Shown here one piece after another: positions 40,126 through 53,688 of a stretch of DNA of 64,000 nt. The notes below the pieces were generated by a model. That model ran no database searches, was not told where the DNA came from, and saw only the letters and a list, made by a program, of their open reading frames with translations. The position numbers and the translations under genes were made by a program. Positions within the stretch are counted from its first letter, which is position 1; the number at the start of each line of letters is the position of its first letter. Origin of the DNA: Brachyhypopomus gauderio (lineage: Eukaryota > Chordata > Actinopteri > Gymnotiformes > Hypopomidae); assembly GCF_052324685.1 (NCBI RefSeq), contig NC_135223.1:3778668-3842667 (forward strand), written 5' to 3'.

Positions 40126-42978
40126 GGTCCTAATCCTCAGAACCTCCGTGGTCAGAATGGACCAGTGCAGTCGTACCTCAAAATCACATCCCCTCCAAGC
40201 TCTTCTAGTTTGCTTCTTCCCTCTCTACAAGACCTTCATCCGAACGTCACAGAAGAGCACATCAGCAGAGCTGTCTTCAAGCTTACAGATTATGTCCACT
40301 TAGAGTTGGTTGAATCGCCAAATGTTCTTGTTTACAAATGTGCAGAAGGCAAGATCACACGTAGGAGTAATTGACAGGTTGCTGACCCGCTTGTGAAATG
40401 GTTACGAACAGACGGTTTATAAGCAGAATAGAATGACCACACATCCTACCTTTCTCTTCAGAGTTGTAGTCATTTAGATCCATGTTCTTGCCCCATTTTT
40501 GAAGAGGCCATAGGTGTAAAGTACGAAGAACCTTTAGGTGTAAAGAATTTTAAGTCATATTTAGTCTACCATTTCTCTAACCTTATTTTGGAATTGTTTC
40601 TTCTCGTAAATTCAGTGTACATGCCATGTTGCAAACTGATATTCAGTAGAGTTACAAAGTAGGTTGTTGTCACTTCAGCCCCTTGTAAGGTCTGAGGAGA
40701 GAAGAGGACCACACATTCAGAGCCTACATTATAACAGTGGGTTGCACACATACCTAGAACGTGTGCAGCTTTATACGTTATAAAATGCTACACGCACTAA
40801 GACTGAAATCATTCCCATGTGCACCCATTGTAATCTAAAAAGGCTGGGTGTGTGCACACAGCATGAACCTGATTAAATATCTCGTCTCTCAATACTTCAA
40901 GAATCAGACTTGCAGAGCCATATTTCCACTATTGATACTTGGAATCAGACAGACTAGAACAATGTGTTCAGAACAAGAGATTAGCGCTCCACAATGTCCT
41001 AATTGTGGTTTTATATTCACAGGGCGGCACTATCAAAAAAGATTCTCAATCAAAGTTAAAATATGCACATGTGTAAGGCCTGGTCATTTAAAGGTGTAGA
41101 AATGCACTCCGAAAGCTAGGCAGGTATTTCTACAATCATGACCTTTGACAAGACCAGGTCTTGGAAAGACACTTTTCAAGCAACTTTAGAATGAAGCTGG
41201 TTCAGAGAAAATATCATGGATTGTCATGTAAAGGTCACTTCCTGATGTTGCTTTGTTAATTATTTTTGAACGTATTTCCTACCCCCCCACACATTTCTTT
41301 TTTGGTAGTGCAGGTAAATGTACAACAAATATATAGTTTTAATTTCTTTTCTTCCCAAAATGCATGACTTCAGTTTTCATTGTGACAGTTTATCATGAAT
41401 ACTAGACATGCTACATAGAACTTTCAGGCGTTCCACAGACATTGTCATATGTTGGAAAAGTTTTGTTTCTTTTGGAGGGGGGTGGGGTTGCTTCTTGTAC
41501 TTTGGAGAATGTTCTCCATTCTTTCCAATATATTTTGATTTGCAATGAGAATTAGAATGCATGTATTTATTGTATATGAATGTATGTTGAGAAGTAGTCA
41601 TTTTTTTTATTAAATCAGGATTTCCATGGACAGTGAAAGTTACTGGCTCATTAAAAATATCAGTATCAACAGGAATATGGATCTAATTCCACTACAGATG
41701 TACCGATTATTATTTAAGCAAACCATACGTGTTATTGGCAGCTTGCAGACATGGATTTCATGCCACAGGAAGTTTCACAACCATTTTCAAAAATCAAACT
41801 CCCATCATTACCGAAGCTTATTAGCACAATCCCGGTTTTTCAGCTCGGTAGTACAGCATAACAGGATAACATTTGATTTTGTTATATATCTAGCACTCTG
41901 CGTGTGCTCTGTGTGGTTTATGTTGGAAAAATATATTTCACATCAATTAAATACATTTCATCAGACGAGGAGGACTGTGTTATTTGTCATCCTGGGAAAC
42001 ATCACAAACCTTCCGATGTCACCAGCAGCCTGTTCAAGTTTCTAATACTCTGGGTAGCACTTGAGTCATCAGTGAGTGCTGGACTTCAGCCTGGTTCCAC
42101 TGCTTCTCTACAGCCTTTCTCAGTTCTAGAACCTGTGTGTTCCTGTTCTATGACAGCCATTGGAGCATACATTGTTCAAATAGGCCTGTTCATGAGCGGG
42201 GAGCCTCACCAGTCTTGGAGTCGTTGGCATTATGTGGCAGTGGTTTGCATTGGACCTTGAGGGATGCCAGTGTCAGGTGACATGAAGAAGAACCCGGTCT
42301 GCTCTTCACCGGTACCCAGCAGAGTTAAGTGCTTAGAACTCGTTTTTCATTGCCCTCATATGGCTTGAACTACAGTTTTGCTGACATCACTCAACTCATC
42401 CTGCCTGAGATAATATCTCAAATCATGATGTGGAATGAACAAACAGCAAATGAAGCTGAACCCTACAAGTGCTGTGGTATGTAAATTAATGTAAATAATA
42501 ATGATTTTGCTGTAATTGCCTGCATATTATCTGACTGTTGCCAAAGTAACATCAATGCTTCATAGATATTTCAATGATTCATGGAATTAACCATGGAGAT
42601 GTGCACTGTAACCAGCACAGTACTTTTGAGGTTGATCATTGAGTCACCATTACACTAGCATTAATACTGTATCTCTCATGTAAGACGTTAAAGATGTTGT
42701 GAAATTGTTTCCTGTCTCTGCATTGCAACTTTCTGTACATATTTCTCTACCTGTCTCCACCCTCAGAGATAATTGGTTATATCTGAGAGATAAATGCAGA
42801 CATTGTGCAGCACTGTGTACTATGAACATTTAGCTTCCAACTTAATAACTTCGAGGTCAAGACTTCAAAAAGAAAGGTAAATAGATTTTTCTTCTAAAAT
42901 TCGGTAAAATCAATCAACAGTAGATTTTCAGTCAGATTTTCAATAGTATAACTGTTCTTCTTTGGTCACCTTTAGAAA
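40126..42978. other. cdk5 3' untranslated region and agr2 upstream region
   Basis: No coding gene is supported; the open frames here are short and lack motifs. Part is the cdk5 3' UTR. An AG at 42974-42975 just before the agr2 start codon suggests an upstream non-coding agr2 exon, not located. Confidence 0.45.
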
Positions 42979-44597
42979 ATGATTAAAGGATCATTATCAG
43001 TGTTTATCGTGCTGGTAGCCTTGACTTGCTCCACAGCGAAGCCGGATGAGAAGCCCATGAAGAAGGAGAAGATGAAACCGCAGACACTCTCCCGAGGCGA
43101 GACTCTTTCTACATCTCTACGATACGACATGACTGCCAGTTCACTGTTAGCTTCTTCTTGAACCACTTTTAATGTATTCTCATTTAGTCCTGAATGGCTT
43201 CAACAACAAAGACTGATGTAAGTCTTAATGAACCTTTTGTTTTGTTTTGTGTTGGTTTTCTCGTGTTCCTTCCCAGGTTGGGGTGATCAGCTGATCTGGG
43301 CACAGACATATGAGGAAGCACTCTTCTGGGCACGCTCAAGGTGGGGAATATTCACTTGCTAAGTACACTGTACATATCAATCACAATAATATTTTTTTTA
43401 ATCCTTTTTTTAAAACAAAAGTGTGGTGCAATTATTGACACTTCTAGAAAGTCTTAGAGAAAGGTACATTCCTCAATACCTAGATAAATTTTACAATTTC
43501 AAGTTGATTTGTTGCTAAGATGTCTATGTCTGATGTCCTCTCTTAGTGGTATTATGGGAGGTGACACACAGACTAAAGTTATTTAGTCATTCATCCACAT
43601 TGGATAACCAGAACAGCAAACATTATGAAATCAAACATTATGAGAGGTTTTCAGAAAATGTGAAAGGTTCACAGATTTAAAAAAGTTCTCATATTTCAAA
43701 GCAAATATTTGTATTGAATGAGCATATTTGTTCTTTTTTGTTAATCAGTATATTAAACTACTTCCACAGGAACAAACCTCTCATGATCATTTTCCACCTG
43801 AGTGACTGCCCTCACAGCCAGGGTAAGGTCTGGACTTTGACCAATTATTTGAAATTCATTCATATTAACACTTGCACCATTTCACTTTTACAAGATGAGA
43901 TGGTTGTGGTCAAACTGTTGCTAAGCAAAACTCTTTTCTGTTACATCATCAGCTCTGAAGAAGGCTTTTGCTAGTGATGAAACGATCCAGAACTTAGCCG
44001 ACAAGGACTTCATTCTCTTAAACCTAGTGGTATGTTTAGGTTATTAATTTTTTATATTTTGTTTATGCTGAAATACATTGTTATGAATTTATGTTTATAA
44101 CTGGTCCTTTTGTTACAGTTTGAGACCACAGACCAGCACCTGTCACCTGATGGGCAGTATGTTCCCAGAATCCTCTTTGTTGGTGAGTGCACTATATTAA
44201 TTAGAGAGAGCTGCAATATCTGGTTCTGCATGAATCAAGGTGGACTATGATTCTGCTAAGCATGAAAATTTTCTTCTGTGATTGACTAAATACAAAATAA
44301 AAGTTTGCTTTTTCCTCAGATCCCTCCATGACTGTTAGGGCTGACATTGTTGGACGCTACTCCAACCGCATGTATGCCTATGAACCAAGTGATATGAAAC
44401 TCTGTAAGTTTTCTGCAAAACTCTGCAAATTTACGCACATGATTTCAGTTGTAATTAAATGCTAAGTGACAACAGTACACTACGGAAGTTCTTATAACAT
44501 ACTTAAACACTATTTTTGAGCAATAACATTTTTATTTATATTAACAGTGCTGAGCAACATGCAGAAAGCCAAGATGTTCGTGAAAGCGGAGTTGTGA
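42979..44597 (+). CDS. agr2: anterior gradient protein 2 (ER thioredoxin-like)
   Basis: Agr2 is a secretory-pathway protein disulfide isomerase relative needed for mucin folding in goblet-type cells. Seven exons join to 169 aa: 42979-43096, 43277-43340, 43770-43822, 43953-44029, 44119-44182, 44320-44403, 44548-44597. A signal peptide covers about residues 1-20. A basic Lys-rich segment precedes [13 protein letters not shown]. The thioredoxin-fold active site is CPHS (74-77), with one cysteine as in mammalian AGR2. Conserved [17 protein letters not shown] and [12 protein letters not shown] follow. The C-terminus KAEL is a KDEL-type ER retrieval signal. Intron 1 has a GC donor (CCCGAG|GCGAGA) and AG acceptor. 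AATAAA lies at 44771-44776. An agr1-type paralogue is possible but less likely. Confidence 0.92.
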
Positions 44598-44770
44598 CAT
44601 CTAGCGCATGATGACAGTGGATATTCATCACAGAGTTTCTACTTGATATTGTGTTCAGTGTACAAATATGCAGTAGTCTATAAATCTTTGAACTCATTTG
44701 AATATGTACATTTGAATATGTATATGTAACAATTCTGTTATTGTCAATATCAGATTTTCACCTGAATATA

Positions 44771-44776
44771 AATAAA
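44771..44776 (+). terminator. poly(A) signal of agr2
   Basis: AATAAA 174 bases after the agr2 stop codon, the first canonical signal downstream. Confidence 0.6.
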
Positions 44777-44986
44777 CAGACATGTAAAGTCACTTATTTT
44801 AAGCAGTCAAATGATATCGTGAGTGCCTGAAGGTAGATCCTGGGAGATTTGAGAGAGTTGTGTGATGGTTTTGTTGTGTCCAGGAACGTGTCATTGTTGC
44901 TCCAGAATGCTGCCTGTGCTTTAGGGTCAGATTTAGTAGCAATTAACGTCTTTGTAGTAACAGTAAAATATGTCATTATAGACTGA

Positions 44987-44987
44987 T

Positions 44988-45057
<70 letters not shown>
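44987..45057. repeat. (GATT)n tetranucleotide microsatellite
   Basis: About 17 uninterrupted GATT units between agr2 and naglu. Confidence 0.95.
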
Positions 45058-45428
45058 CAATTTAAAAAACGCCTTGTGCATATCTACATTCCACCCCATC
45101 CCCCCAAAAAACCTAAAGTAATATTCCAGGTTTGGAAATTTGCAGGAATTCATATCAATATAAAAAATTGGACGACTTTTTAATTTGTGTATGTGGTGCT
45201 GCATTGGCTAAAATCACGACGGGTTCTCTGGTGTAAACAAATGACGAGTCCGGCTCCGGCGGATTTGAGCTGTTCTATTGGATGAGGCGCCGTCGTCGTC
45301 CACTCGGCGCACATTTGATTGGACGATGGACTCGACGCTGTTTCTGGTCCCTCCCCAAAGGGAAGCGACACTGGACACTGGACTTCTCCGTCCATGGGAC
45401 CGACGCTGCTGAAGTTTCTGGAGTAACG

Positions 45429-48400
45429 ATGAGGTACACATGGCCCAGTTTTCTCTGTCTCGCTGTGTTAATATTCGTTACTCGTTCTGCAAACGGCGAG
45501 TTTCAGACTTTGGCGCATTTGCGACCTAAAGCGAGCGACGAAACGCAAGCCAAAGCGGTGTCGGGTCTGCTCGCCCGGCTCCTGGGGAACTGGTCCCGAG
45601 ACTTCGTCGTGTCGGTCAACAGAACCCTGTCCAAGGACGGCTTGGACGTCTGTGAACTTCGGTCTACAGAAAACCACCAAGTCGTGGCCGTCGGAAGCAC
45701 AGGCGTGGCTCTGGCGGCTGGAATTAATCACTACCTGAAGTATTACTGCAGGTGTCATGTGTCGTGGTGGGGAGATCAGCTCCGTGTGCCCCGACCTTTG
45801 CCTCACATCACAGGTGTTCTCCGCATCAACACCCAGCACAGGTGAGCAGACGGGTGAGGTCACGCAGGTGAGGTCAGACAGGTGAACAGGCAGGTGAGGT
45901 CAGGTTGTGTTTGATCATTTGGCCATTGTTCATGAAACCTTTTTATACTCGTTAGACACACATGAGCAGAACACACACACACACACACTCACACTAAATT
46001 TGTACAATTCAATCAAGACGTGACCTACTGGTACACTCAATTGGCTCTGGCCAAATACTGCATTGGAGTCTTGTTTTCCATTTGTAATTGTCATTTCCTC
46101 AACAACACTCTTTTGGTCGTGCTTTATGTGGCTGTGTTCCCCTGGATCTTGTGTGTGTAGGTTCAGGTACTACCAGAATGTGTGCACACAGAGCTACTCC
46201 ACGGTGTGGTGGGACTGGCCCAGATGGCAGCGGGAGATAGACTGGATGGCACTGAGTGGCATCAATCTGCCCCTGGCATTCAATGGACAAGAGGCGTTGT
46301 GGCAGCAGGTGGGACATCTGAGAAATGAACCGGAGTGAACGCAGCCTTACAGTGAATGAACTCTCTAGGCCTGTAGTTTCATGTGATATATGATGACTTC
46401 ATACGATATGATGTCATATCATAACATGTCTGTCTCTGTCTCTTTCGTTTGTTTTATGTGAAGGTGTATTTGTCCCTGGGTCTCAGTAAGAAGGAGGTGG
46501 ATGAGTTTTTCACAGGTCCTGCATTTTTGGCGTGGAATCGGATGGGAAACCTGTTTGAGTGGGCCGGACCACTTCCTGAGTCCTGGCACATTAAACAGCT
46601 CTCTCTGCAAGTATGAGTTTTCCAAAACCCTGCCTAACAGATGCTCACTGAGTTGTTAGTTTTGCAGGAACACACATTAAAGACGTATCGTGACAAATTT
46701 GTCTAACATGGTTAGCTGAAACTTTGAGTTTTAGGCCAAAACCTTATCGACTTTATACCCTCCAGAGTAAAATCTTGGATCGCATGAGAGCGTTTGGAAT
46801 GATCCCTGTCCTGCCCGCGTTCTCTGGGATTGTGCCCCATGGAATCACCCGGTAATCTGAACATACTCTCCCTCCCTCATTAATAACTAATACAGAACTG
46901 GTTAATCTAAGATTTTCACGACGTTCACTTTGATCAAAACCACATAATGGCCATAAAATATGGGTTTTGTCAGTAATCAGTACCATGTATATATTGTGTG
47001 TGTGTGTGTGTGTTTGTATACATTGTGCAGTATCAGCATTATTGCAATATTCTTCGTCCATATCATACAGCCTTAAATCTAATTGTTTAGAAATGTTCAC
47101 GAGGTAAATCCTGTCATATTCTATCCAGTCTGTTTCCCCAAGCGAACGTGACCAAGCTGGGCCCTTGGAGTCATTTCAACTGCAGCTATTCCTGCGCTAC
47201 CGTCCTGGACCCACGTGACCCGCTCTTCAGGCGAATCGGCGCTCTCTTCCTGTCCCTGGTGGTTAAAGAGTTTGGTACAGACCACATCTACAACACGGAC
47301 ACCTTCAATGAGATGAGCCCCTCCTCCTCAGAGCCCACATACCTGGCGTCGGTCAGTCGTGCCATATTCGCCACTATGACCTCAGGTGACCTCGAATCGC
47401 CCAAGTTTTTATAACACAGCGCTCTTCCAGTTCAAACCTTGACCACAGTCTGTTTCCCAGTAGAAGTATTAAAGAAACTGCTAATCCCACATCCTACTGG
47501 AGCCTTACAGACCCCGCCCCGCCCCGCCCTGCCCCGCCTCTCTCACTCTCTAACTCCTCTTTTCATTCTGCATTTCCCTGGCAGTCGACACCGAAGCGGT
47601 CTGGCTGATGCAGGGCTGGCTCTTCTTCAGCGACCCGGACTTCTGGAAGCCCCCTCAGGTTCGAGCCCTGCTGCACGGCGTCCCGCTGGGCCGGATGATC
47701 GTGCTGGACCTGTTTGCCGAGTCCGCCCCCGTGTTCCCCCTCACCCGCTCCTTCTACGGGCAGCCGTTCATCTGGTGCATGCTGCACAACTTCGGCGGGA
47801 ACTTCGGCCTGTTCGGGGCGGTGGAGAGGATCAACTCCGGCCCCTTCGAGGCGCTCCGATTCCCCAACTCCACGCTCGTCGGGCTGGGCGTGGCCCCCGA
47901 GGGCATCGGCCAAAACCCCGTGGTCTACGACCTCATGACCGAGATGGCCTGGCGGCGGGGGCCCGTCGACCTTGCCGAGTGGGCGTCGCAGTACGCCGCC
48001 CGTCGCTACGGCAGCCAGGAGGCAAGCCTTTCCGTCGCCTGGCAACTGCTGTTCCGTAGCGTGTACAACTGCACCATCCCTGGATACAAGAGCCACAACC
48101 ACAGTCCGCTGGTGCGCCGGCCGTCACTGAAGATGCAAACCGATGTCTGGTACGACCCGGCGGACATCTACGAGGCGTGGAGGCTGCTGTTCAGTGTGGC
48201 GTCTACCATGGTTTCTGTGGAAACCTTTCAGCACGATCTGGTGGATGTGACCAGGCAGGCGATTGAGCTCCTCACTACAGAATACTACAAAGAAATACGA
48301 GATGCGTTCAAGGTAGAACTCGAGCTTTCTCTCTTCCTGATGCTTAGACACGTTTGTTATGACATAACAGGTTAGTATTAGGGAGTAGGGTTTCTACTTG

Positions 48401-49019
48401 TGGTATATAATGAGGTACTAGTTTAAGTAGTTTTAGGGTATTGTAGCTAAACAACTGTCCTTTTGTGAGTTTGTTGTCTGTGTGCATGTGTAACTCCAGC
48501 ATGTGCCTTTATTCCCTTTACCGGAACACACAGGCTCAGAATCTGCCGGATCTCCTGCAGGCGGGAGGCGTGCTCGTGTACGGCCTGCTCCCCGACCTGG
48601 ACCGGGTCCTCTCCAGCGACGCCCACTTTCTTCTGGGGGCGTGGCTAGAGCAGGCGCGCTCGCTGGCGGCGGGCGAGCGGGAAGCGCAGCTGTACGAGGT
48701 GAACGCTCGGAACCAGATCACGCTCTGGGGCCCGGACGGCGAGATCCTGGACTACGCCAACAAGCAGTGGGCGGGGCTAGTGCAGGACTACTACCTGCAG
48801 CGCTGGGACCTGTTCGTGTCCACGCTGGTCGGGTGCGTGGAGCACGGACGGCCCTTCAGTCAGGACGCTTTCAACCAGGCCGCGCTCCAGGTGGAGAAAG
48901 ACTTCGTCTACAACCGCAGGAAGTACCCGGCCCAGCCGAGCGGGGACACCTACGCCATCGTCCGCCGGATCTTCCTCCGGTACTACCCAAACGCCAAGAA
49001 AAGAATGATGACGAGATGA
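45429..49019 (+). CDS. naglu: alpha-N-acetylglucosaminidase (lysosomal, GH89)
   Basis: Naglu removes terminal alpha-N-acetylglucosamine from heparan sulfate in lysosomes; loss in humans causes Sanfilippo syndrome B. Seven exons join to 754 aa (human 743): 45429-45841, 46161-46308, 46464-46610, 46766-46851, 47129-47385, 47585-48312, 48534-49019. A signal peptide (about 1-23, ending RSANG) is followed by the N-terminal GH89 domain, the barrel and the helical C-terminal domain. Diagnostic motifs: [43 protein letters not shown] and [15 protein letters not shown] (the two blocks thought to carry the catalytic glutamates), [12 protein letters not shown] and [16 protein letters not shown]. Asn-X-Ser/Thr sites such as NWS and NRT fit a glycosylated lysosomal enzyme. 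AATAAA lies at 49068-49073. coasy follows in the same orientation. Confidence 0.96.
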
Positions 49020-49067
49020 AGCAAGCCGTGCTGCGAGCTCTTTCGTCAGTCCTCGAGGGAATTGGAA

Positions 49068-49073
49068 AATAAA
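49068..49073 (+). terminator. poly(A) signal of naglu
   Basis: AATAAA 49 bases past the naglu stop, implying a very short 3' untranslated region. Confidence 0.7.
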
Positions 49074-50525
49074 GATGATGAGATTAACTTGGTGTTGTAA
49101 GCACTGTGCTACCACATGAGCTACAAAAGCTTAAGTGTTTGATCCACTGTAGGAGTTATTCTCCTGTCTTTGGTATCTAAATCTGATGGAATTGCAAACT
49201 AGAAACTTTTTTTTCCTGTTTACAGTATTTCAGAAGATTTGGTTTAACAAAAAGAAAACAAACAAACAAACAAAAAATGATCCTATGGGTCATAGAATTT
49301 CTGGATTATCACTGAATTTTAAAATTCATCTTCATGCAGCATTTACTGCATTCTGCAGTGAAGTGTAATAGAAACAGGACCAAAAGTGCATAAAAGTTTG
49401 GAAGAAATACATTCCAAATGACTGTCTTGTCTTTGTAAACCCTTTCATAATGATGCTAGCTGGATTGTCACGAACTTGTCAAAATATCAATAGAAATTGT
49501 TGAAATGCTATTTTTGTATCTCATTGAATAAAAGTGTTTTTTCATATCGCTAAAGAAAATTACTGTTATAGATGAGGTAAGTTTTTAATACTGTAAAACC
49601 AGACTGAAATCACAGTTTCTATCACACATTCTACATGGAATGGGCCATTGAATAAAAATGCTATAACTGATACCCCTGCACTTTACCTTTGCCTTAAGCC
49701 AATTTAAGTCAATATTTTAAAAGTGTAGCTGTAAATGTATTAACTTGGTTTAAATCACTTTAATAACTTTAGTACAAACTATTAAAGTTTTATATTTAAA
49801 TAATGGATGGGGGAGTGTACAATAGAATACAATTTAGCAGAAAGTATTAAAATTGTGAAGAAAAAAAAGCATTTCTTCATTTAAGAACTTTTCCTTATCT
49901 ATAGTGATTTGTGGTGTATTTGTGGTTTCTCAATGTTAATTGTGGATATGTTTTTGTCCAAATAATGATTTTTGTTTTTTTTTTTTAATGATTTTCAACA
50001 GATTTGTGGCGATTGTGTTTTTTGTTTATCTGACTTAGAGTTAGACCAGACTATGGTACAGAATATCTGAACGTAAATAAGCATATTTGGGGAAAATTAC
50101 CTATTTGTCTTATAAAATAATTACTGGTTGGGACTTTTATTCTGACATAACACGATTCTCTCTTGTGGCCAATCACAATGCTCAGATTTGTCGAGGCGTG
50201 CTTCGAGGAAACATACCTAACTAACTACAGTTTGTGATGATGAAACCCATCAGATCGGACATATCTGGATCATTCTTGCAGTAGGGAGGCGACGCGAGGA
50301 TCCGGACGTACAAGCGGTTCTGGTAGGTACCGCTACTGTAAGCCAGGGTAACGGCTGCAGCATAGACAGCTAACTAGTTAGCTAGGTTATGGTGGGCTGC
50401 TTCCCTAAAGTAACTAACCACAGCTTTGGTGGCTCCAGCTATACATGTTCACCAAATCACAGGTTACAAACTTAACGGTCTCTCCGTTTCCCTCTCCAGC
50501 TCTCTGGTGGTTCCGCCGTTCCACG
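49074..50525 (+). promoter_or_regulatory. naglu-coasy intergenic region with probable coasy 5' untranslated exon
   Basis: AT-rich until about 50150. A GC-richer segment at about 50280-50322 ends in CTG|GTAGGT and may be a non-coding first exon; CCTCTCCAG at 50491-50499 would be the acceptor just before the coasy start codon. Confidence 0.4.
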
Positions 50526-51314
50526 ATGTCGATGTTCAGCACCGGCATCCTGGTCCTCACGGCCCCGCTGCACACGCTCCCGTTCCGCATCGCGCCCGTC
50601 CTGAGCTCCGCGGCGCAGGTGGTGGAGCGCACGCTCTACGTGCACCTGCATCCCGGCCTCAACCTGGGCACGGGCGCGCATGCGCGACCCGTCTTCATCC
50701 CTCCGGTGGTCGACCTGCCCGGCCTCATCTCGCGCCTCTACAGCAACGCGGCCGACGTCTGCGGGCACCTGGACGTCAGGGTGCTGCTGACCAACTTCCG
50801 TGCCCAGTCGGTAGTGCCTCAGGCTGGGTTGGATGCCCTTTCGAACCCCTTCCCCTCCCCACAGACCCTGTCCCACTCCCCAGAGGTGGTGCTGACCGAC
50901 TTCCCCCTCCAGGACCCTGGGCAGTCCTCGCTGGTGACCCAGTGCCTGCAGAGGTATGCGGGCCACTGCTATGTCTGCATGCCTGACCTCTCCTCTGTGA
51001 TCCTGCACCCAACACTGGAGGTGGTGAAGAGCGAAGAAGAAGAACACAAAGGAGGAGAAGACCCAAAGCCCATAGAGACGTACGGAGACGTGGTGGTCGG
51101 CGGCACCTTCGATCGGCTGCATGGGGCCCATAAGACCCTGCTGAATATTTGCTGTCTGCTGGCCAACAGGCGCTTTGTGATTGGGGTCTCTGACCAGGAA
51201 CTTCTTAAGAGTAAGCTGAGACAGAACAGGAAGAGGACTTTTATTTCCAATCATCAAATCTCTTTTGCTTTTCCTTGTCGTTTTTTGTGGGTGTATTGTA
51301 CTCTACTTCATTTC

Positions 51315-51364
<50 letters not shown>

Positions 51365-53655
51365 GTCTCTGTCTCTCTGTAGATAAGGTTTTAAGAGAAC
51401 TGATTGAGCCATATACGCGCCGTGTGCAGAGGCTCCGGGAGTTTCTGAGTGATGTCAAGCCATCTCTACAATACGACATGGTCCCTCTGTCTGACCCGTT
51501 TGGCCCATCGATCACAGACACCCACCTGCAGTGCATCGTGGTCAGCGAAGAGACCAGGAGAGGCGGAGAGGCCGTCAACAGGAAGCGAGTAGAAAATGTG
51601 AGGTTTTGATTGGCTGCTTAACAGGAAGTATGTGTGTTCAGGAAGAATCGCCTGCAGTTAATATGTAAAATAGACGGGGTTTGTTGTCATGAATATCTGG
51701 TCAGGATATGCAGAACTTTTGGAATAAGTTGGTGAGAAGCTCAGAGTTCAGATTTCTTCTGTTTCGCAATGTGAGTCTTTGTCCAAGATTGATATTGGAG
51801 TGGGTGTGTTTTTAGTTAGTCAGTAACTTCAGGGTAAAATTTGAGATTTTTCACAGTTAAAATTGCACCTTGGTGACACATTAGAGCTATTTTAGTGTTT
51901 TTTCTTTTCCAACTGCCTTCTTCAACTGTTACATGTGACTTCAGAGCAGACAGTACTTCGTTCAGTATTTATTTATGTTCTAAACTGAGTATTGAAGGGA
52001 AATGTTTAACATGATGCTGTTTCTGATGTTGTACCAATGGTAAAGTTGATTTATTTCTTATGTCAGTAATTCAGAGTGCATGGAGTTGTGATCACCTCCC
52101 ACCACAGTGTGGCGCCACTGCTTCTGAGCGCTCATGATTGTTGACTGGCCTTCATGTTGCACAGGGCCTGTCGGAGCTGGTGCTGTTCGAGATCCCCCTG
52201 ATCAAAGACGCACATCACACAGACATAGAAGAAGAGAAGATTAGCTCCTCCAGCCTTCGCGCACGTCTGCTGGGCACCCTGCTGGCCCCGCCCCCGGTAC
52301 CGTTCATCTAACGTAGATGTAGGCCGTGTGGTAGAACTTAAGGGGAGGCGCGGGAACCGTTGCTTTATTGAACATGTTGTCACGTCACAAACCTCTGAGC
52401 AGTAATGTCCCCTGACGTACTGTCTCCTGTCTCAACAGGCCCGACCTGCTCTCCCTCGGGTCCCGTACGTGATCGGACTGGCGGGGGGCAGCGGGAGTGG
52501 GAAAAGTGCCATTGCGCGGAGGCTAGAAGGACTCGGAGCCGTGTGGATCAACGCAGACCAGCTCGGACACGGGGCCTACCTACCAGGCTCCGCCCCCTAC
52601 CAGAAGATACTGCAGGAGTTTGGTCCAGGTGAGCACAAAAGGCTGGGGGACATGTCGGTCAGAAACAAAACCGAAGAAATTATAAGAGCGAGTGAACAAT
52701 ATAAATTAGATGATGATGATGATGATTTGACGTCAAGGCGTAAATGGTTCTTCTTGGGAAACATCAAATTTTCAGGGTTTCGGCGAGGTGAGTCCTCACA
52801 GGGAAATCTGTGGCTGACTTGAAGATACAAGTTAGATACCTCATACAGTTAGACGGGTCTCCCTCATTCCTCATACAGTTAGACGGGTCTCCGTCATTCC
52901 TCATAGAGTTAGACGGGTCTCCCTCATTCTCTTTGCTGGTATGTCTCTGTTCCATAGCTGAAGTATAGGCTTCGAGCATGAGACCTTCTGTAGAGGCTGT
53001 ATGAACTCACGCTGTTTGAAGCCTTTCTGGTGGTAGGGTTGGGGGTGGTGGTGGTGATGGGTGGTGGTAGGTGTGGTGGTAGGGTTGGGGGTGGTGGTGG
53101 TGATGGGTGGTGGTAGGTGTGGTGGTGGTGGTGGTGGTGGGTGGTCGTGATGGTATGGGTGGTGGTGTGGGTGGTGGTAGGGTTGGGGGTGGTGGTGGTG
53201 GTAGGTGTTGTGGTGGTGGTGGTGGTGGTGGTAGGTGTTGTGGTGGTGGTGATGGGTGGTGGTGGTGGTGTGGGTGGTGGTAGGTGTGGTGGTGATGGTG
53301 GGTGGTGGTGGTGGTGGTCAGATCTTCTCTTTTTCACACAACAGCTGCTCATCTGTGTGTCTTCTCTGTTAGATGTTTTGAATGAGGATAAAACCATAGA
53401 CAGACGTGCCTTGGGCAGGATGGTGTTTGGGAACAAGGTAAGATGCAAAACACCGCTTGTTTTTAATAATGTCTAAAATAAGGGCCTGTGTGTATACAGA
53501 CACACACACACACACATATAGAGATATTTATAATTGTAGTTAAGTACACTAAGTTTCTAGAGCTGCTAATTCAGTAGCACTTTGCTTGCACAGCTGATGG
53601 ATCTCTCCTGTTACTCTGGAAACATTGTGTACTTCACTATAATTTATAATATCCA

Positions 53656-53688
<33 letters not shown>

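Noticed and set aside
45282-45428. upstream in-frame Met for naglu at 45282
   Set aside because: The longer frame would place a basic segment before the signal peptide; [16 protein letters not shown] at 45429 is a proper signal-peptide start.
47439-48102. long alternative frames on both strands over naglu exon 6 and coasy exon 1
   Set aside because: These are GC-rich shadows of naglu and, further on, coasy; they lack family motifs.
52924-53448. poly-His/Thr/Pro and poly-Val/Trp frames
   Set aside because: Produced by translating the GGT-rich minisatellite in coasy intron 4.
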